Source: Candidatus Cloacimonetes bacterium 4572_55 (lineage in GTDB: Bacteria; 4572-55). Taken from it: 64,000 nt of DNA. Under the pieces are notes generated by a model. It did not search any database, had not been told where the DNA came from, and saw only the letters and a list, made by a program, of their open reading frames with translations. The translations under genes and the position numbers were made by a program. Positions 53,639 to 63,009 of the stretch are shown here, piece after piece. The stretch spans positions 1 to 64,000 of the forward strand of contig NBMB01000009.1 of the NCBI GenBank assembly GCA_002084765.1, read 5' to 3'. Positions within the stretch are counted from its first letter, which is position 1. Each line of letters opens with the position of its first letter.

Positions 53639-55887
53639 TATTCGGCTCCTTTGGTCTCAAGTTTTTCTTTAAGGAGAGTCTGGGCGCGTAATCCCACATC
53701 AGCAGTTTTCACTTGATACTGCCAATATTGCTCAGCCCATAAGAAAGCGTCTTTCCATTTCCCCTCTTCAGCATATTTAAGATGGTTCTCTTCCGCAGTT
53801 TTAGCCAGGGCTAATTGATCAAAAGCATCGTTAACCAAAGCCTCTACGTAGGAATAGTCCTGGTAATTATTTTCCTTTAACCAGGTGACAACGCTGTTGA
53901 TGACGTCTTGGGTCTGCTGAATAACTACCAATTTATCTTCATAGTTTTTCTTATACCCAACCAATTGCTCCGGGGTCAACGTGAGCTCAACTTCGCCCTT
54001 TTCGCCTTTGAAGCCCTTGGGTTTTACCATAAGGATACCTTCCATTTCTAAATGGAGCGCAGAGCAGAATTCCGTGCAATAGTAAGGAAATACGCCCGAA
54101 CGGTCGGCAGTAAATGTGAGCGAAGCTGTTTTACCCGGCTCGAAACTGCCATGAATCCCATAAGTACCCACGGTAAATCCATGAGTCTCGTCTTCCGCCC
54201 GTTCCAGATTGGTCAGATGGAAAGTCACGACGTCGCCCTCATTCACTTCCACAATTTCTGGAGTGATGTGGGAACGGATCATGGTGCCAAAGACATGAAC
54301 TCGGTTGCCTTCTCGGTCAATTTTTTCTTGACCGGCAACGGTTTTAAACGGTGAGATCTCACCGGTGCGGGTATTTGTTCCCAGCGCGTATCGAATGATC
54401 GGCTTAATCGTTGTCCTCAGCACCGAGACGGACCCATACAGGTTCGCCTGAGGAACGCTCATGGTATAAATATCTTTCATATTATCGCCAGAAATATCAA
54501 TAAGGTGCTGAAAATTGGGTCGAACCGGGCCAATGTTTACAAAATTTTTGTATTGCCCTTCTTTGTCAACCGCAATCAGATAATTGGAATGCGGCTCAGC
54601 AGAAAGACCCTGGGGCGTCATTAACTCACTGGGAGGAAATGAAAGGGCCAATTCCGATTCAACGTCTTTGCTGTCATAGTTCCAGCGAATAATTTTCTTA
54701 TCGCCAAAAGCCGATGCATACGCAACGCCAGAGCGATAATCAAAAGCAATATCATGGACCTGATTGCCTAATTTTACGGACCCGTCTAAAAACTGATCAT
54801 ACGTGGCAACCGGTATCCCGCCAATAGCGTTGCCCGTTGCGGCGTTGGCAAGTTTTGCATAATCCATAACCAGTGCTTCATCGTTCGCTACGATAAAGTA
54901 TTTTCCATCTGGAGTGGTTTTTACTTTTTTAGCTCCGCTGGGAATTTCAATTAGCATAACAGCACCCGCGGCAACCGCGTCGCTTGTCGTCACTACAGAA
55001 GTCAGATTCACGGTTTTTTTAGTCAGCCCTTCCAATTTCGGATAATTCACTGCGTAAACATACGATTTTCCATCTTTATCAGCCAAACCAACCACCCATC
55101 CATGACTTGACTTCCGACCAGTGTCAAAATATTTCATGGTTAACGGCGGCAGTTCTAAGGTGAATGACTCATCTTTAATCATCCGTCCAATATGATGGCC
55201 CGATTCGGTTGCGTGATCCGGGTCTTCAAATTTCCAAAATGTAATACCCGATTTGAATTTGGAGTCGTATTCAGCCTCCATATCCGCGGTCCGAAAATCC
55301 CAAGTGGTGGGATATTGACTCGTCTGAATCACATATTCTGTGTTCTCGGTCACAGCAACGCCAGGATGGGTGCTGATGAACAGCGGATGCATTAAAACTT
55401 GCTTGGTTTCAAAATCGTCCAAACCGAGTAACGCGATACGTGAGTTGGCTCCGTCGGAATAAAATAGGTATTTTCCGTTGTACTTTCCACCGGTCTCGGA
55501 AAAAGCGGGATACCGCATATCGCCATAGCCGTAAACACGGTTATCCAGCGATCCTTTTTTCAGCATCAGCACACTTTCGTCGTCAAAGCCGTAGCCCTGC
55601 CACGGTTCCGGTGTAAAAACGCCCACATACTTGTAAATGCGCATGGACGGCATACCGTAAACAACCATAGTGCCGGAATTACCAGTCCCAGCAAAAGCAA
55701 AATACTCGTCACGACCCCCGCGGGGCATAAACGTTTTGATGGCGGCTAACACGTCGTCATCATCCAGATTACGCGCTTGCTTTACATTGTCAAGATGCGT
55801 CTGTTGCCCAATGGAAACGCCGCTAAACAATACAAAAAGAGCCAGAATGACCCCCGTCAGGATAATCGGAATAGATTTAAAATTCAT
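53638..55887 (-). CDS. nosZ: NosZ-A: NosZ homologue with intact CuA, degraded CuZ
   Basis: This roughly 749-residue protein has a Sec signal peptide, a NosZ propeller and a cupredoxin domain with a complete CuA site: THGF, then C604, C608, H612 and M615 in YYCTEFCSALHLEM. The propeller has lost most CuZ ligands: GDMRYPAF has R125-Y126 instead of His-His, and the later positions are K, E and Y in SGAKKV, PPSELM and NLYGS. Only the THPGV histidine and perhaps one in QVHDIAFD remain. About 115 helical residues (TLTPEQLVGYKK to end) follow CuA. I chose the ATG at 55887 after GAGGGAGG. Catalysis by this protein alone is improbable; it may supply CuA to NosZ-B. Confidence 0.92.
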   Translation of the reverse strand: MNFKSIPIILTGVILALFVLFSGVSIGQQTHLDNVKQARNLDDDDVLAAIKTFMPRGGRDEYFAFAGTGNSGTMVVYGMPSMRIYKYVGVFTPEPWQGYGFDDESVLMLKKGSLDNRVYGYGDMRYPAFSETGGKYNGKYLFYSDGANSRIALLGLDDFETKQVLMHPLFISTHPGVAVTENTEYVIQTSQYPTTWDFRTADMEAEYDSKFKSGITFWKFEDPDHATESGHHIGRMIKDESFTLELPPLTMKYFDTGRKSSHGWVVGLADKDGKSYVYAVNYPKLEGLTKKTVNLTSVVTTSDAVAAGAVMLIEIPSGAKKVKTTPDGKYFIVANDEALVMDYAKLANAATGNAIGGIPVATYDQFLDGSVKLGNQVHDIAFDYRSGVAYASAFGDKKIIRWNYDSKDVESELALSFPPSELMTPQGLSAEPHSNYLIAVDKEGQYKNFVNIGPVRPNFQHLIDISGDNMKDIYTMSVPQANLYGSVSVLRTTIKPIIRYALGTNTRTGEISPFKTVAGQEKIDREGNRVHVFGTMIRSHITPEIVEVNEGDVVTFHLTNLERAEDETHGFTVGTYGIHGSFEPGKTASLTFTADRSGVFPYYCTEFCSALHLEMEGILMVKPKGFKGEKGEVELTLTPEQLVGYKKNYEDKLVVIQQTQDVINSVVTWLKENNYQDYSYVEALVNDAFDQLALAKTAEENHLKYAEEGKWKDAFLWAEQYWQYQVKTADVGLRAQTLLKEKLETKGAE

Positions 55888-55939
55888 AGTGTCCTCCCTC
55901 AAACCTCATCATTTCCTCCTTACTAAACAGTTAGTGTAA

Positions 55940-56821
55940 TTATTCTTCTTTTACAACGCCTTCATCAACATCTTCATTCTCTATCACACCTTCTTCGGAC
56001 TCCTCTGCTGACTCAACTTCCTCCACTGCCTTTTTATCTTCCAGAGGATATTTGACTTTTTCACCCTCTGGTGCTTTGGCAACTTGCGGCGTGGTTCCAT
56101 GCATGGTTAATATGAAGCTGGATACCTTCACAATATCTTCATTTTTCAACGTTCCCCGCCAGGGAATCATTCCTTTTGATGGATTGCCAAAGTTGATAAT
56201 TTTCACCACGTTTTCTATGCCAGCACCATGAATCCAGTGATCATCTGTTAAATTTGGTCCAACAATTCCGCCTCCGTCGGGCGCATGGCAACTGGCGCAA
56301 TTTTTTAGAAAAATTTGTTTTCCAGCCGCCAAACTGGCTTCATCCATAAGCGCGACAATCGAAATCGATTCAACAGGAGCCTGTATCTTGATCAACCCTC
56401 CGGTAATGAGCTTATCATACAAGCCGGGAAATGTTGCTCTCAATTTTTTCAGAGTTTCCGCATCGGACCGGCTCATCGCGTACATGATTAAATCGTTCGC
56501 CTCGGCATTTGATCCGATATAATTTTTCAGTTTCTCCCGAACAAACGGCGTCACACTGTTTTCTATATCATACATAGGCGAATGATACTCGCTGAAAATA
56601 CCACCGGAAACTCGGGTCGGACGCCAATTCGGGTCCATCTCTCTCATATATTCATCCCGTGAGAGGTCTCCGATGTCCAACACATGGAAATATGACAAAT
56701 ATACGAATGAAAACATAATTGTCAAATAAAAAATGTTTAGCGACCAGGTGGGTATCTTGTTATTAAGCACCCGGATGTTGTCATACGTATGATCTTCCAG
56801 GACGTTTTTATTCGTGTCCAT
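55940..56821 (-). CDS. ccoP: CcoP-like membrane cytochrome c, single haem
   Basis: The product has about 293 residues: a FixP/CcoP-type N-terminus (TYDNIRVLNNKIPTWSLNIF) with one membrane helix (about 28-48), and one c-type haem site CASCHAPDGGG near 175, with a Met candidate in GMIPWRG. Normal CcoP has two haems; this has one. The tail is strongly acidic (many E and D over the last 30 residues). It follows ccoNO by 52 bases. I chose the ATG at 56821 after GAGGATCG. Confidence 0.85.
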   Translation of the reverse strand: MDTNKNVLEDHTYDNIRVLNNKIPTWSLNIFYLTIMFSFVYLSYFHVLDIGDLSRDEYMREMDPNWRPTRVSGGIFSEYHSPMYDIENSVTPFVREKLKNYIGSNAEANDLIMYAMSRSDAETLKKLRATFPGLYDKLITGGLIKIQAPVESISIVALMDEASLAAGKQIFLKNCASCHAPDGGGIVGPNLTDDHWIHGAGIENVVKIINFGNPSKGMIPWRGTLKNEDIVKVSSFILTMHGTTPQVAKAPEGEKVKYPLEDKKAVEEVESAEESEEGVIENEDVDEGVVKEE

Positions 56822-56873
56822 ATATCGATCCTCATTATTTTTTGGCGATGAAACCAATAAGGGGCATTATATT

Positions 56874-59006
56874 TTATTTCTTCTCGGTTTCCTTAACTTT
56901 AATATCTGTTCCCAACCGTTGTAAATAGGCAATCAATGCGATAATTTCCCGATTTGGCTCAACTTTTACCCGAGAATCTTCCATTCCTTCAGCAAGATTC
57001 AATGCCTGAAGTTTCATATCTGGAATCGCAAATTGATCATACCCTTTGGAATATGGCACTCCAAGAATTTGCATTGCCCTGATTTTTGCATCAGTGCTGG
57101 AGATATCCAATTCATTGGTTATCAACCAGGGATAAGCGGGCATTGTCGAGCCGACAGACATCGATTTCGGATCTTGTATATGGGTATAATGCCAGGCATC
57201 CGGATATTTTCCACCGATCCGCTGCAGGTCGGGTCCGTTTCGTTTTGAACCCCATTGGGATGGATAATCATAGATAAATTCTCCTGCCATGGAGAACTCG
57301 CCGTTCCGTTCCGTTTCACTCCGTAGGGGGCGTATCTGCTGGGTATGACAGGTATTGCAGCCTTCGCGAATGTAGATATCCCGACCCTCTAATTCCAGAG
57401 GAGTATAGGAGTTCACGCTGTCAATGGCAGGAACGTTGCGTTCGACCAGGAACATAGGAATAATTTCGACCAACCCACCAATAACCGCGATAATGGTGAG
57501 AACGACAAAAAATCGAATAGGCTTGAAATGGATACAACAGCCTGCAGAACCTTTATTTTGATGCGCTGTGGACAATTTCTCCAGGGCAGGGGCTTCTGCC
57601 TCTTCTTCCTTAACCAAGCTCCCAACCTTGACCGTGATAGCCAGGTTCACCACCATCATAACAGCTCCCATCAAGTAGAGCAGCCCGCCAACCGCTCGAA
57701 CGATATAAGCTGGTGTTACGTGAAGCACAGTATCCATAAAAATGGGATATTGCAGATAACCTTCTGACGTAAATTCTTGCCACATAAATCCTTGAGTAAC
57801 TCCAGCCCAGTATAGAGGAATCGTGTAGATAAGAATTCCTGAAACAGCAAGCCAGAAATGAATATTTGTCAGTTTTTGCGAGAAAAGTTTGGTATTATAT
57901 ATTTTTGGAATCAGCCAGTATAAAATGGCAAAAGTAAGTAACCCATTCCAGCCCATTGCGCCGATATGCTTTTCTGCAATCGCTAAATCCGTATTGTGAG
58001 CAAATGCGCTTATGCTTTTAACAGACAGAAACGCAGCGTCAAAAGCTGAAATCCCAAAAAAAATCAGCGCAGCTGCCATCATTCTTAGGATTGGATCTTT
58101 CCATACCTGATTGCAATCGCCCTTCAAAGTCAGCAGACCGTTTGCCATGCCGCCTAATGCTGGAGCGAAAACCATTAATGAAAAGACCATGCCCAAAGAT
58201 TGCAACCAATCCGGTATTGATGTAAGAAGTAGTTGCTGGGGTGCCGCCCAACTATACAGAAAAACCATGGCTCCAAAATGTCCAATTGCCAACCGATAGG
58301 AATATACAGGTCGATTTGCCGCTTTTGGCACGAAATAATACATCAAGCCGAAATAGGGCATTATCAAAAGGAAAGTCGACAGGTTATGTCCATAAAAACA
58401 TTGCACCAGAGCGTCCTTAGCTCCTGAAAAAACGGGATAGCTCTTGAAAAGAGTCACCGGTATTTCAACGGAGTTAAATATATGGATAATAGCGATAGTA
58501 AAAAAAGAGACTACATAGAACCAGATCGCTATATATATTTTCCGCTCTCGTCGCTTTGAGATCGTCCCGATCATATTCACGCCGAAAACGATCCAGATAA
58601 TCGTTATTAAAATATCAATAGGCCATTCCAGTTCCGCGTATGCTTTCCCTGTCGTAAATCCCAGAGGTATGGTGATAACAGCGCATAAAATGATGAATTG
58701 CCAGCCCCAAAAATGCACTATTGAGAGCAAATTGCTAAGCATTCTCGCTTTTAAAAGCCGTTGCAATGAGTAATAAACGCCCATAAATATGGCATTACCA
58801 ACTAAAGCAAATATCGCTATATTGGTGTGCAGGGGTCTCAAATGGCTGAATGACAAAAACGGAATTCCAAAATTTGTTTCTGGAATAAACGTTTGCAGGG
58901 CAAGAACCAAACCTACCAGAAATCCTACCACGCCCCAAAAAATGGTCGCATAAGCAAAATTTCGAACAATCTTATTGTCGTAATAAAAGGTTTCAATTTT
59001 TGCCAT
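56874..59006 (-). CDS. ccoNO: CcoN-CcoO fusion lacking the O2-reducing binuclear centre
   Basis: The 710-residue protein joins a 12-helix cbb3-type subunit I (CcoN, about 1-480) to a CcoO-type cytochrome c with CNTCH and a Met in MPAYPW. Residue numbers happen to match Pseudomonas stutzeri CcoN. The low-spin haem b ligands H60 and H347 are present, as are H207 (YGHN) and Y251. Two CuB ligands, H257 and H258, are replaced by Q257-Q258 (WAAPQQLLLT), the haem b3 ligand H345 is E345 (AIAEKHIGAM), and E323 is aspartate. It therefore cannot form the usual haem b3-CuB site. It most likely carries electrons only; an unusual catalytic metal site is a less likely alternative. Confidence 0.9.
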   Translation of the reverse strand: MAKIETFYYDNKIVRNFAYATIFWGVVGFLVGLVLALQTFIPETNFGIPFLSFSHLRPLHTNIAIFALVGNAIFMGVYYSLQRLLKARMLSNLLSIVHFWGWQFIILCAVITIPLGFTTGKAYAELEWPIDILITIIWIVFGVNMIGTISKRRERKIYIAIWFYVVSFFTIAIIHIFNSVEIPVTLFKSYPVFSGAKDALVQCFYGHNLSTFLLIMPYFGLMYYFVPKAANRPVYSYRLAIGHFGAMVFLYSWAAPQQLLLTSIPDWLQSLGMVFSLMVFAPALGGMANGLLTLKGDCNQVWKDPILRMMAAALIFFGISAFDAAFLSVKSISAFAHNTDLAIAEKHIGAMGWNGLLTFAILYWLIPKIYNTKLFSQKLTNIHFWLAVSGILIYTIPLYWAGVTQGFMWQEFTSEGYLQYPIFMDTVLHVTPAYIVRAVGGLLYLMGAVMMVVNLAITVKVGSLVKEEEAEAPALEKLSTAHQNKGSAGCCIHFKPIRFFVVLTIIAVIGGLVEIIPMFLVERNVPAIDSVNSYTPLELEGRDIYIREGCNTCHTQQIRPLRSETERNGEFSMAGEFIYDYPSQWGSKRNGPDLQRIGGKYPDAWHYTHIQDPKSMSVGSTMPAYPWLITNELDISSTDAKIRAMQILGVPYSKGYDQFAIPDMKLQALNLAEGMEDSRVKVEPNREIIALIAYLQRLGTDIKVKETEKK

Positions 59007-59132
59007 ACTTATTTTCTCCTCGCTTAAAAAATATTTCTCTTAACGGTAACATGTGAATAAAATGCGCCTTTTCCGTTTTTTGATATTTCGGAATTTGTGT
59101 TTTATCCGATATTATAAACACTAAAATAACCC

Positions 59133-60323
59133 TTAACTGTATGGAACCTCATGCTTTACAGATTTCATAAATTTTGGATCGCGATATGGCGTTATCGCGT
59201 GTTTGCCAAACTGAGTCCAGAAGAGCCACATAAAAATACCGCCGATTCCAATCAGTGATGTCAGGTCAAAAATGCTAAACTTGATTCCCGTTTTATGCAG
59301 TGTGGGCATAACCACCCAATATAAATCAATCCAGTGCATCGCTAAAATAAAAAGAGCCATATATTTCAGATACGTAAAATTCCGCTTTGAATTTCGGGTC
59401 AATAGACCGACAAAAGGAATTGCAAAATGCCCGATCACAAGGGTTTTGTTCAGAATGGACCAGGTTCCTTGGGAACGCTGTAGATAAAAAATGGTCTCCT
59501 CCGGGATATTTGCATACCAGATCAGCAGGTATTGCGAGAACGCCATGTATCCCCAAAAAATAATAAACCCAAAGGTGAATGTCGCCAGATTATGATAGTG
59601 TTCGACAGTGATTATCTCATTCATTACACCGCGTTTGTTTAAATACAGCCCGAAATAGATCATAAATCCCAATACGCCAACTAATCCGCCTGAGAAGAAG
59701 TAGAGTCCAAAAATTGTCGAATACCAGTGGGGGTATAAGGACATGATCCAGTCAAACGACGCAAAGGTTGTGGTCAAAGCAAAGATAATCATGCTCGGAG
59801 CACTGATTTTCCTTAACTTCTGAATCTGGTCTATGGTTGCGCCAGAATCCATTACAATGGATGTTTTATAGAGCTTTTGCGCGATCAGATACCATATCCC
59901 AAAGTAAAACGCTGTGCGAATGGCAAAGAACGGAATATTTAAATACCCAACTTTTTTGCTTAAAATAGGGTCAGTAGCGACGTCGGCAACATGAGACCAG
60001 TGATATAAATGGTGGACTCCAAACAGAATTGGGATAAAAAAAACTGCTAAAATCGGCAGAATTTTAATGAGCGTTTCCAGAATCCGTCGGATTGCGACGC
60101 CCCAAATCGTCCCAGTAAGGTGGAATAATAGCACAAAAAATAACGCGCCAAGCGCGATAGAAACCCAGAACAGATATGCGATGAGATAGGAAAAGAAAAA
60201 CTGATCTGTATTTATAAAATAACCGACAGCCGTTACTAAAAGACCCAAAATACCGATTATCAAGGATCGTTTTTGCACGGATTTAAATTCTGTTAATTTA
60301 AAAGTAGTCGCATCGAATTTCAT
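59133..60323 (-). CDS. actF: Alternative complex III subunit ActF
   Basis: The 396-residue protein has about ten membrane helices and matches the second quinol-binding-type membrane subunit of alternative complex III (NrfD-like). Typical pieces are HHLYHWSHVADVATDP, SLYPHWYSTIFGLYFFSGG and HYHNLATFTFGFIIFWGYMA. ACIII oxidises menaquinol and reduces cytochromes without being related to bc1. It follows actE by 66 bases. Confidence 0.87.
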   Translation of the reverse strand: MKFDATTFKLTEFKSVQKRSLIIGILGLLVTAVGYFINTDQFFFSYLIAYLFWVSIALGALFFVLLFHLTGTIWGVAIRRILETLIKILPILAVFFIPILFGVHHLYHWSHVADVATDPILSKKVGYLNIPFFAIRTAFYFGIWYLIAQKLYKTSIVMDSGATIDQIQKLRKISAPSMIIFALTTTFASFDWIMSLYPHWYSTIFGLYFFSGGLVGVLGFMIYFGLYLNKRGVMNEIITVEHYHNLATFTFGFIIFWGYMAFSQYLLIWYANIPEETIFYLQRSQGTWSILNKTLVIGHFAIPFVGLLTRNSKRNFTYLKYMALFILAMHWIDLYWVVMPTLHKTGIKFSIFDLTSLIGIGGIFMWLFWTQFGKHAITPYRDPKFMKSVKHEVPYS

Positions 60324-60389
60324 AAAACTCTCATCGTTAAATTTATTTAAGGGTGTTTGTGGTCGATTTTAATGAGTTATGGATAATTA

Positions 60390-61025
60390 TCATTTGGTCA
60401 AAAGCGAGTCGCTCTCCTCCACCCTCATAGTGTCAATAACGACAGGTCGCGAGTCTTGCAAAAAATTGACATAACCGACAATTGCCCAGCGATCTTCCAC
60501 TGGTATTTGATGATCATAGGCGGGCATATTTTTCACCCCTTTGGATATAATATCAAATAGCTGACCATCGGAATATTCTCTTACCTTGGCATCATAATAG
60601 CTGGGCGGGGCAGGATATGTCTCAGAAATAATCGTCCCATCGCCATCGCCTTTTTCGCCATGGCAGGGAGTGCAAAAAATAGCGAATCTTTTCTCCCCGC
60701 GGCTTAACGTCTGCCCGTCAAAAACAACCGGAGCTTTTGCTACGAATTCTCCATCTTCTGTTTTGCCATAAAAGTATTCGCTGTCTTCAAATAATTCTGT
60801 CGTAGCTACGACGCCATTTATGGGCATTCGATTTACAGAACCATTGGCAAAAAAATAACTTTTGCTATTTGCCTTATATTTTTCTTGGGAATCCATATTT
60901 GGATTTATGTGGATGGGCGTTTTTTCGGATTTCGTTTTTTTCGAACAGGAAAAAACTGTCCCTATTAGCGAGATTAACAAGAAAGATATAATTAAACAGG
61001 AAATAGATCGTTTTTTCATTCTCAT
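60390..61025 (-). CDS. actE: Alternative complex III subunit ActE, mono-haem cytochrome c lipoprotein
   Basis: The product has about 211 residues, with a lipoprotein signal (VFSC), a haem site CTPCHGEKGDGDG and a Met ligand in NMPAYDHQ. This is the ActE layout. The start is uncertain: ATGs at 61025 and 61019 are close, and a TTG at 61040 overlaps actD. It would receive electrons from the Fe-S subunit and pass them to the next carrier. Confidence 0.85.
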   Translation of the reverse strand: MRMKKRSISCLIISFLLISLIGTVFSCSKKTKSEKTPIHINPNMDSQEKYKANSKSYFFANGSVNRMPINGVVATTELFEDSEYFYGKTEDGEFVAKAPVVFDGQTLSRGEKRFAIFCTPCHGEKGDGDGTIISETYPAPPSYYDAKVREYSDGQLFDIISKGVKNMPAYDHQIPVEDRWAIVGYVNFLQDSRPVVIDTMRVEESDSLLTK

Positions 61026-61036
61026 AAGATTTTTTC

Positions 61037-61579
61037 TCAATCGTTATCAATCAGAAATTCTATGTTTTTCCCACCAATCGATATAAGGAAATTTTTTGCG
61101 TCATCATCCGCATATTTTGCGTCCGTGGCTTCGATGCTTACGAAAAAGCCATTGTCTGATACTTTGGAAAAGTTGTCAGAATAAAAGACAGGGTGATGGT
61201 AACGCGGCAGTTTATTTAATGCCAGCATTCCAAATAAAGATGTAAATGCAGAAAAAAGTATCATTAACGCGAATGCAACAACGCCAAAAGCCGGGTAGCT
61301 AAAAAGCGGTTTTCCAGAAATCACCAGCGGATAGGCAATGACGCTCGTCCATCCTTCAAAGAGGAACCCAAAGATAGCCATTATAAAAGCAACCGGTCCC
61401 ACGATCCATCCCAAGATTGACCTTTTCTCGCCCATTGCTCGATCCATACCGTGTATCGGGAACGGAGAATGACAATCAAAATCATTATAATTCGCGTCCC
61501 GTAACTTTTCTGCCGCATGTATTAACTCAGCAGGATTTTCAAATTCGGCTAAAATTCCTTCTGATTTTCTGTTATTCAT
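61037..61579 (-). CDS. actD: Alternative complex III subunit ActD (DUF3341)
   Basis: The 180-residue protein has two membrane helices (about 55-85 and 100-125) and the DUF3341 pattern with [20 protein letters not shown] and HPVFYSDNF. In ACIII ActD contacts the membrane subunits. I chose the ATG at 61579 after CAGGAG; it overlaps actC by 8 bases. Confidence 0.88.
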   Translation of the reverse strand: MNNRKSEGILAEFENPAELIHAAEKLRDANYNDFDCHSPFPIHGMDRAMGEKRSILGWIVGPVAFIMAIFGFLFEGWTSVIAYPLVISGKPLFSYPAFGVVAFALMILFSAFTSLFGMLALNKLPRYHHPVFYSDNFSKVSDNGFFVSIEATDAKYADDDAKNFLISIGGKNIEFLIDND

Positions 61580-62990
61580 CGCGGCTCCTGTTTTTCGTAA
61601 TTTCATAATAATGCGGGTCAGCCTGTGGCAAAACACCTTTTACTTCCGCTATGGATATCATTGGCAAAAAACGAATAAATAATAGAAACAGAGAGAAAAA
61701 TAAGCCAAAAGAACCGATTAACAGGCTTATGTCCCAAACCGTAGGACTGTAGTAATCCCAACTGGATGGAAGGAAGTCGTTTGCCAATGAACTCACAGTA
61801 ATCACAAATCGTTCGAACCACATTCCGATATTCACAAGTATGGAAATTACAAACATAATCGGCACGCTTGTTCTGATTTTTTTGAACCAAAATAGTTGCG
61901 GGATTATGACATTGCAGCTCACCATTATCCAATATGCCCAGGCATAAGGGCCAAAAGCGCGGTTGACAAAGGTAAAGCTCTCAAACACATTGCCGCTATA
62001 CCAGGCGACAAAGAATTCGATTGCATACGCATACCCCACCATCATACCGGTAAGCATGATGATTTTGGTCATTTTTTCCAGGTGGTTGACAGTAATTATA
62101 TGCTCTAATTTATAGACTTTTCTGGCAATGATCGCCAATGTCATCACCATGGCAAATCCTGAAAAAATTGCGCCGGCGACAAAATACGGCGGGAAAATTG
62201 TGGTGTGCCATCCCGGGATCACAGCACTTGCAAAATCAGCACTCACAACACTATGCACTGAAAGCACCAACGGCGTGGATAAAGCGGCTAATAACAGGTA
62301 GGCAAATTCGTAATTTTTCCATTGCTTATTACCGCCTCGCCAACCTAATGCAAAGATAGCCAGTATCATTTTGCGAAAGCGGGTTTTCGCACGGTCGCGC
62401 AGGGTTGCCAAATCCGGAATCAATCCGGTGTACCAAAACATCAAAGAAACGGCAAAATAGGTGCCCACCGCGAACACATCCCAGAGAAGTGGACTGCGAA
62501 AATTGGGCCACATTGCCATTTGGTTCGGCAGGGGAAACATGTAATAAGCGATCCAAATTCTTCCCACATGAATGCCGGGAAAAATCAGGGCGCAAACTAC
62601 GGCAAAAAGTGTCATAGCTTCCGCGAAACGGTTAATAGAGGTGCGCCATTTCTGCCGAAAAATAAACAGAATCGCGGAAATTAATGTCCCAGCATGTCCA
62701 ATCCCTACCCAGAACACAAAGTTGACAATAGACCAACCCCAACCAACCGGATTATTAACTCCCCAGATTCCCACTCCTTCCCAGAATAGAAATCCCATAG
62801 AGCCAAAAAACATCAGGGCTAATGAGGATGTTAAGCCCAGGAGTATAAACCAGATCTTGTTGGTTTCCCCCTCTACAATGCCGCTAATTTTTTCTGTAAT
62901 CGAACTGAATGTTTGATTACCGGTTATTAGTGGCTCTTCATCTAATAATAATGTTGTTGTGTCTTTTACGCTCACTCCGCATACTCTCAT
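61572..62990 (-). CDS. actC: Alternative complex III subunit ActC (NrfD/PsrC-like)
   Basis: The 472-residue protein has ten membrane helices of the NrfD family with pieces such as [37 protein letters not shown] and [20 protein letters not shown]. It is the main quinol-binding membrane subunit of ACIII. Its start, 19 bases from the ActB stop, lacks a clear ribosome site. Confidence 0.9.
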   Translation of the reverse strand: MRVCGVSVKDTTTLLLDEEPLITGNQTFSSITEKISGIVEGETNKIWFILLGLTSSLALMFFGSMGFLFWEGVGIWGVNNPVGWGWSIVNFVFWVGIGHAGTLISAILFIFRQKWRTSINRFAEAMTLFAVVCALIFPGIHVGRIWIAYYMFPLPNQMAMWPNFRSPLLWDVFAVGTYFAVSLMFWYTGLIPDLATLRDRAKTRFRKMILAIFALGWRGGNKQWKNYEFAYLLLAALSTPLVLSVHSVVSADFASAVIPGWHTTIFPPYFVAGAIFSGFAMVMTLAIIARKVYKLEHIITVNHLEKMTKIIMLTGMMVGYAYAIEFFVAWYSGNVFESFTFVNRAFGPYAWAYWIMVSCNVIIPQLFWFKKIRTSVPIMFVISILVNIGMWFERFVITVSSLANDFLPSSWDYYSPTVWDISLLIGSFGLFFSLFLLFIRFLPMISIAEVKGVLPQADPHYYEITKNRSRDE

Positions 62991-63009
62991 TTAGTTGGTT
63001 AACGTCTAT

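Noticed and set aside
51263-55887. One NosZ gene split by a frameshift
   Set aside because: Each frame encodes a full propeller plus cupredoxin domain with its own signal peptide, so these are two paralogues, not halves.
56874-59006. Nitric oxide reductase
   Set aside because: NorB-type enzymes keep the His-His pair and the b3 ligand; both are gone here, and similarity is to CcoN with a fused CcoO.
58990-59132. FNR-type operator upstream of ccoNO
   Set aside because: A single TTGAT half occurs but no matching ATCAA at the required spacing.
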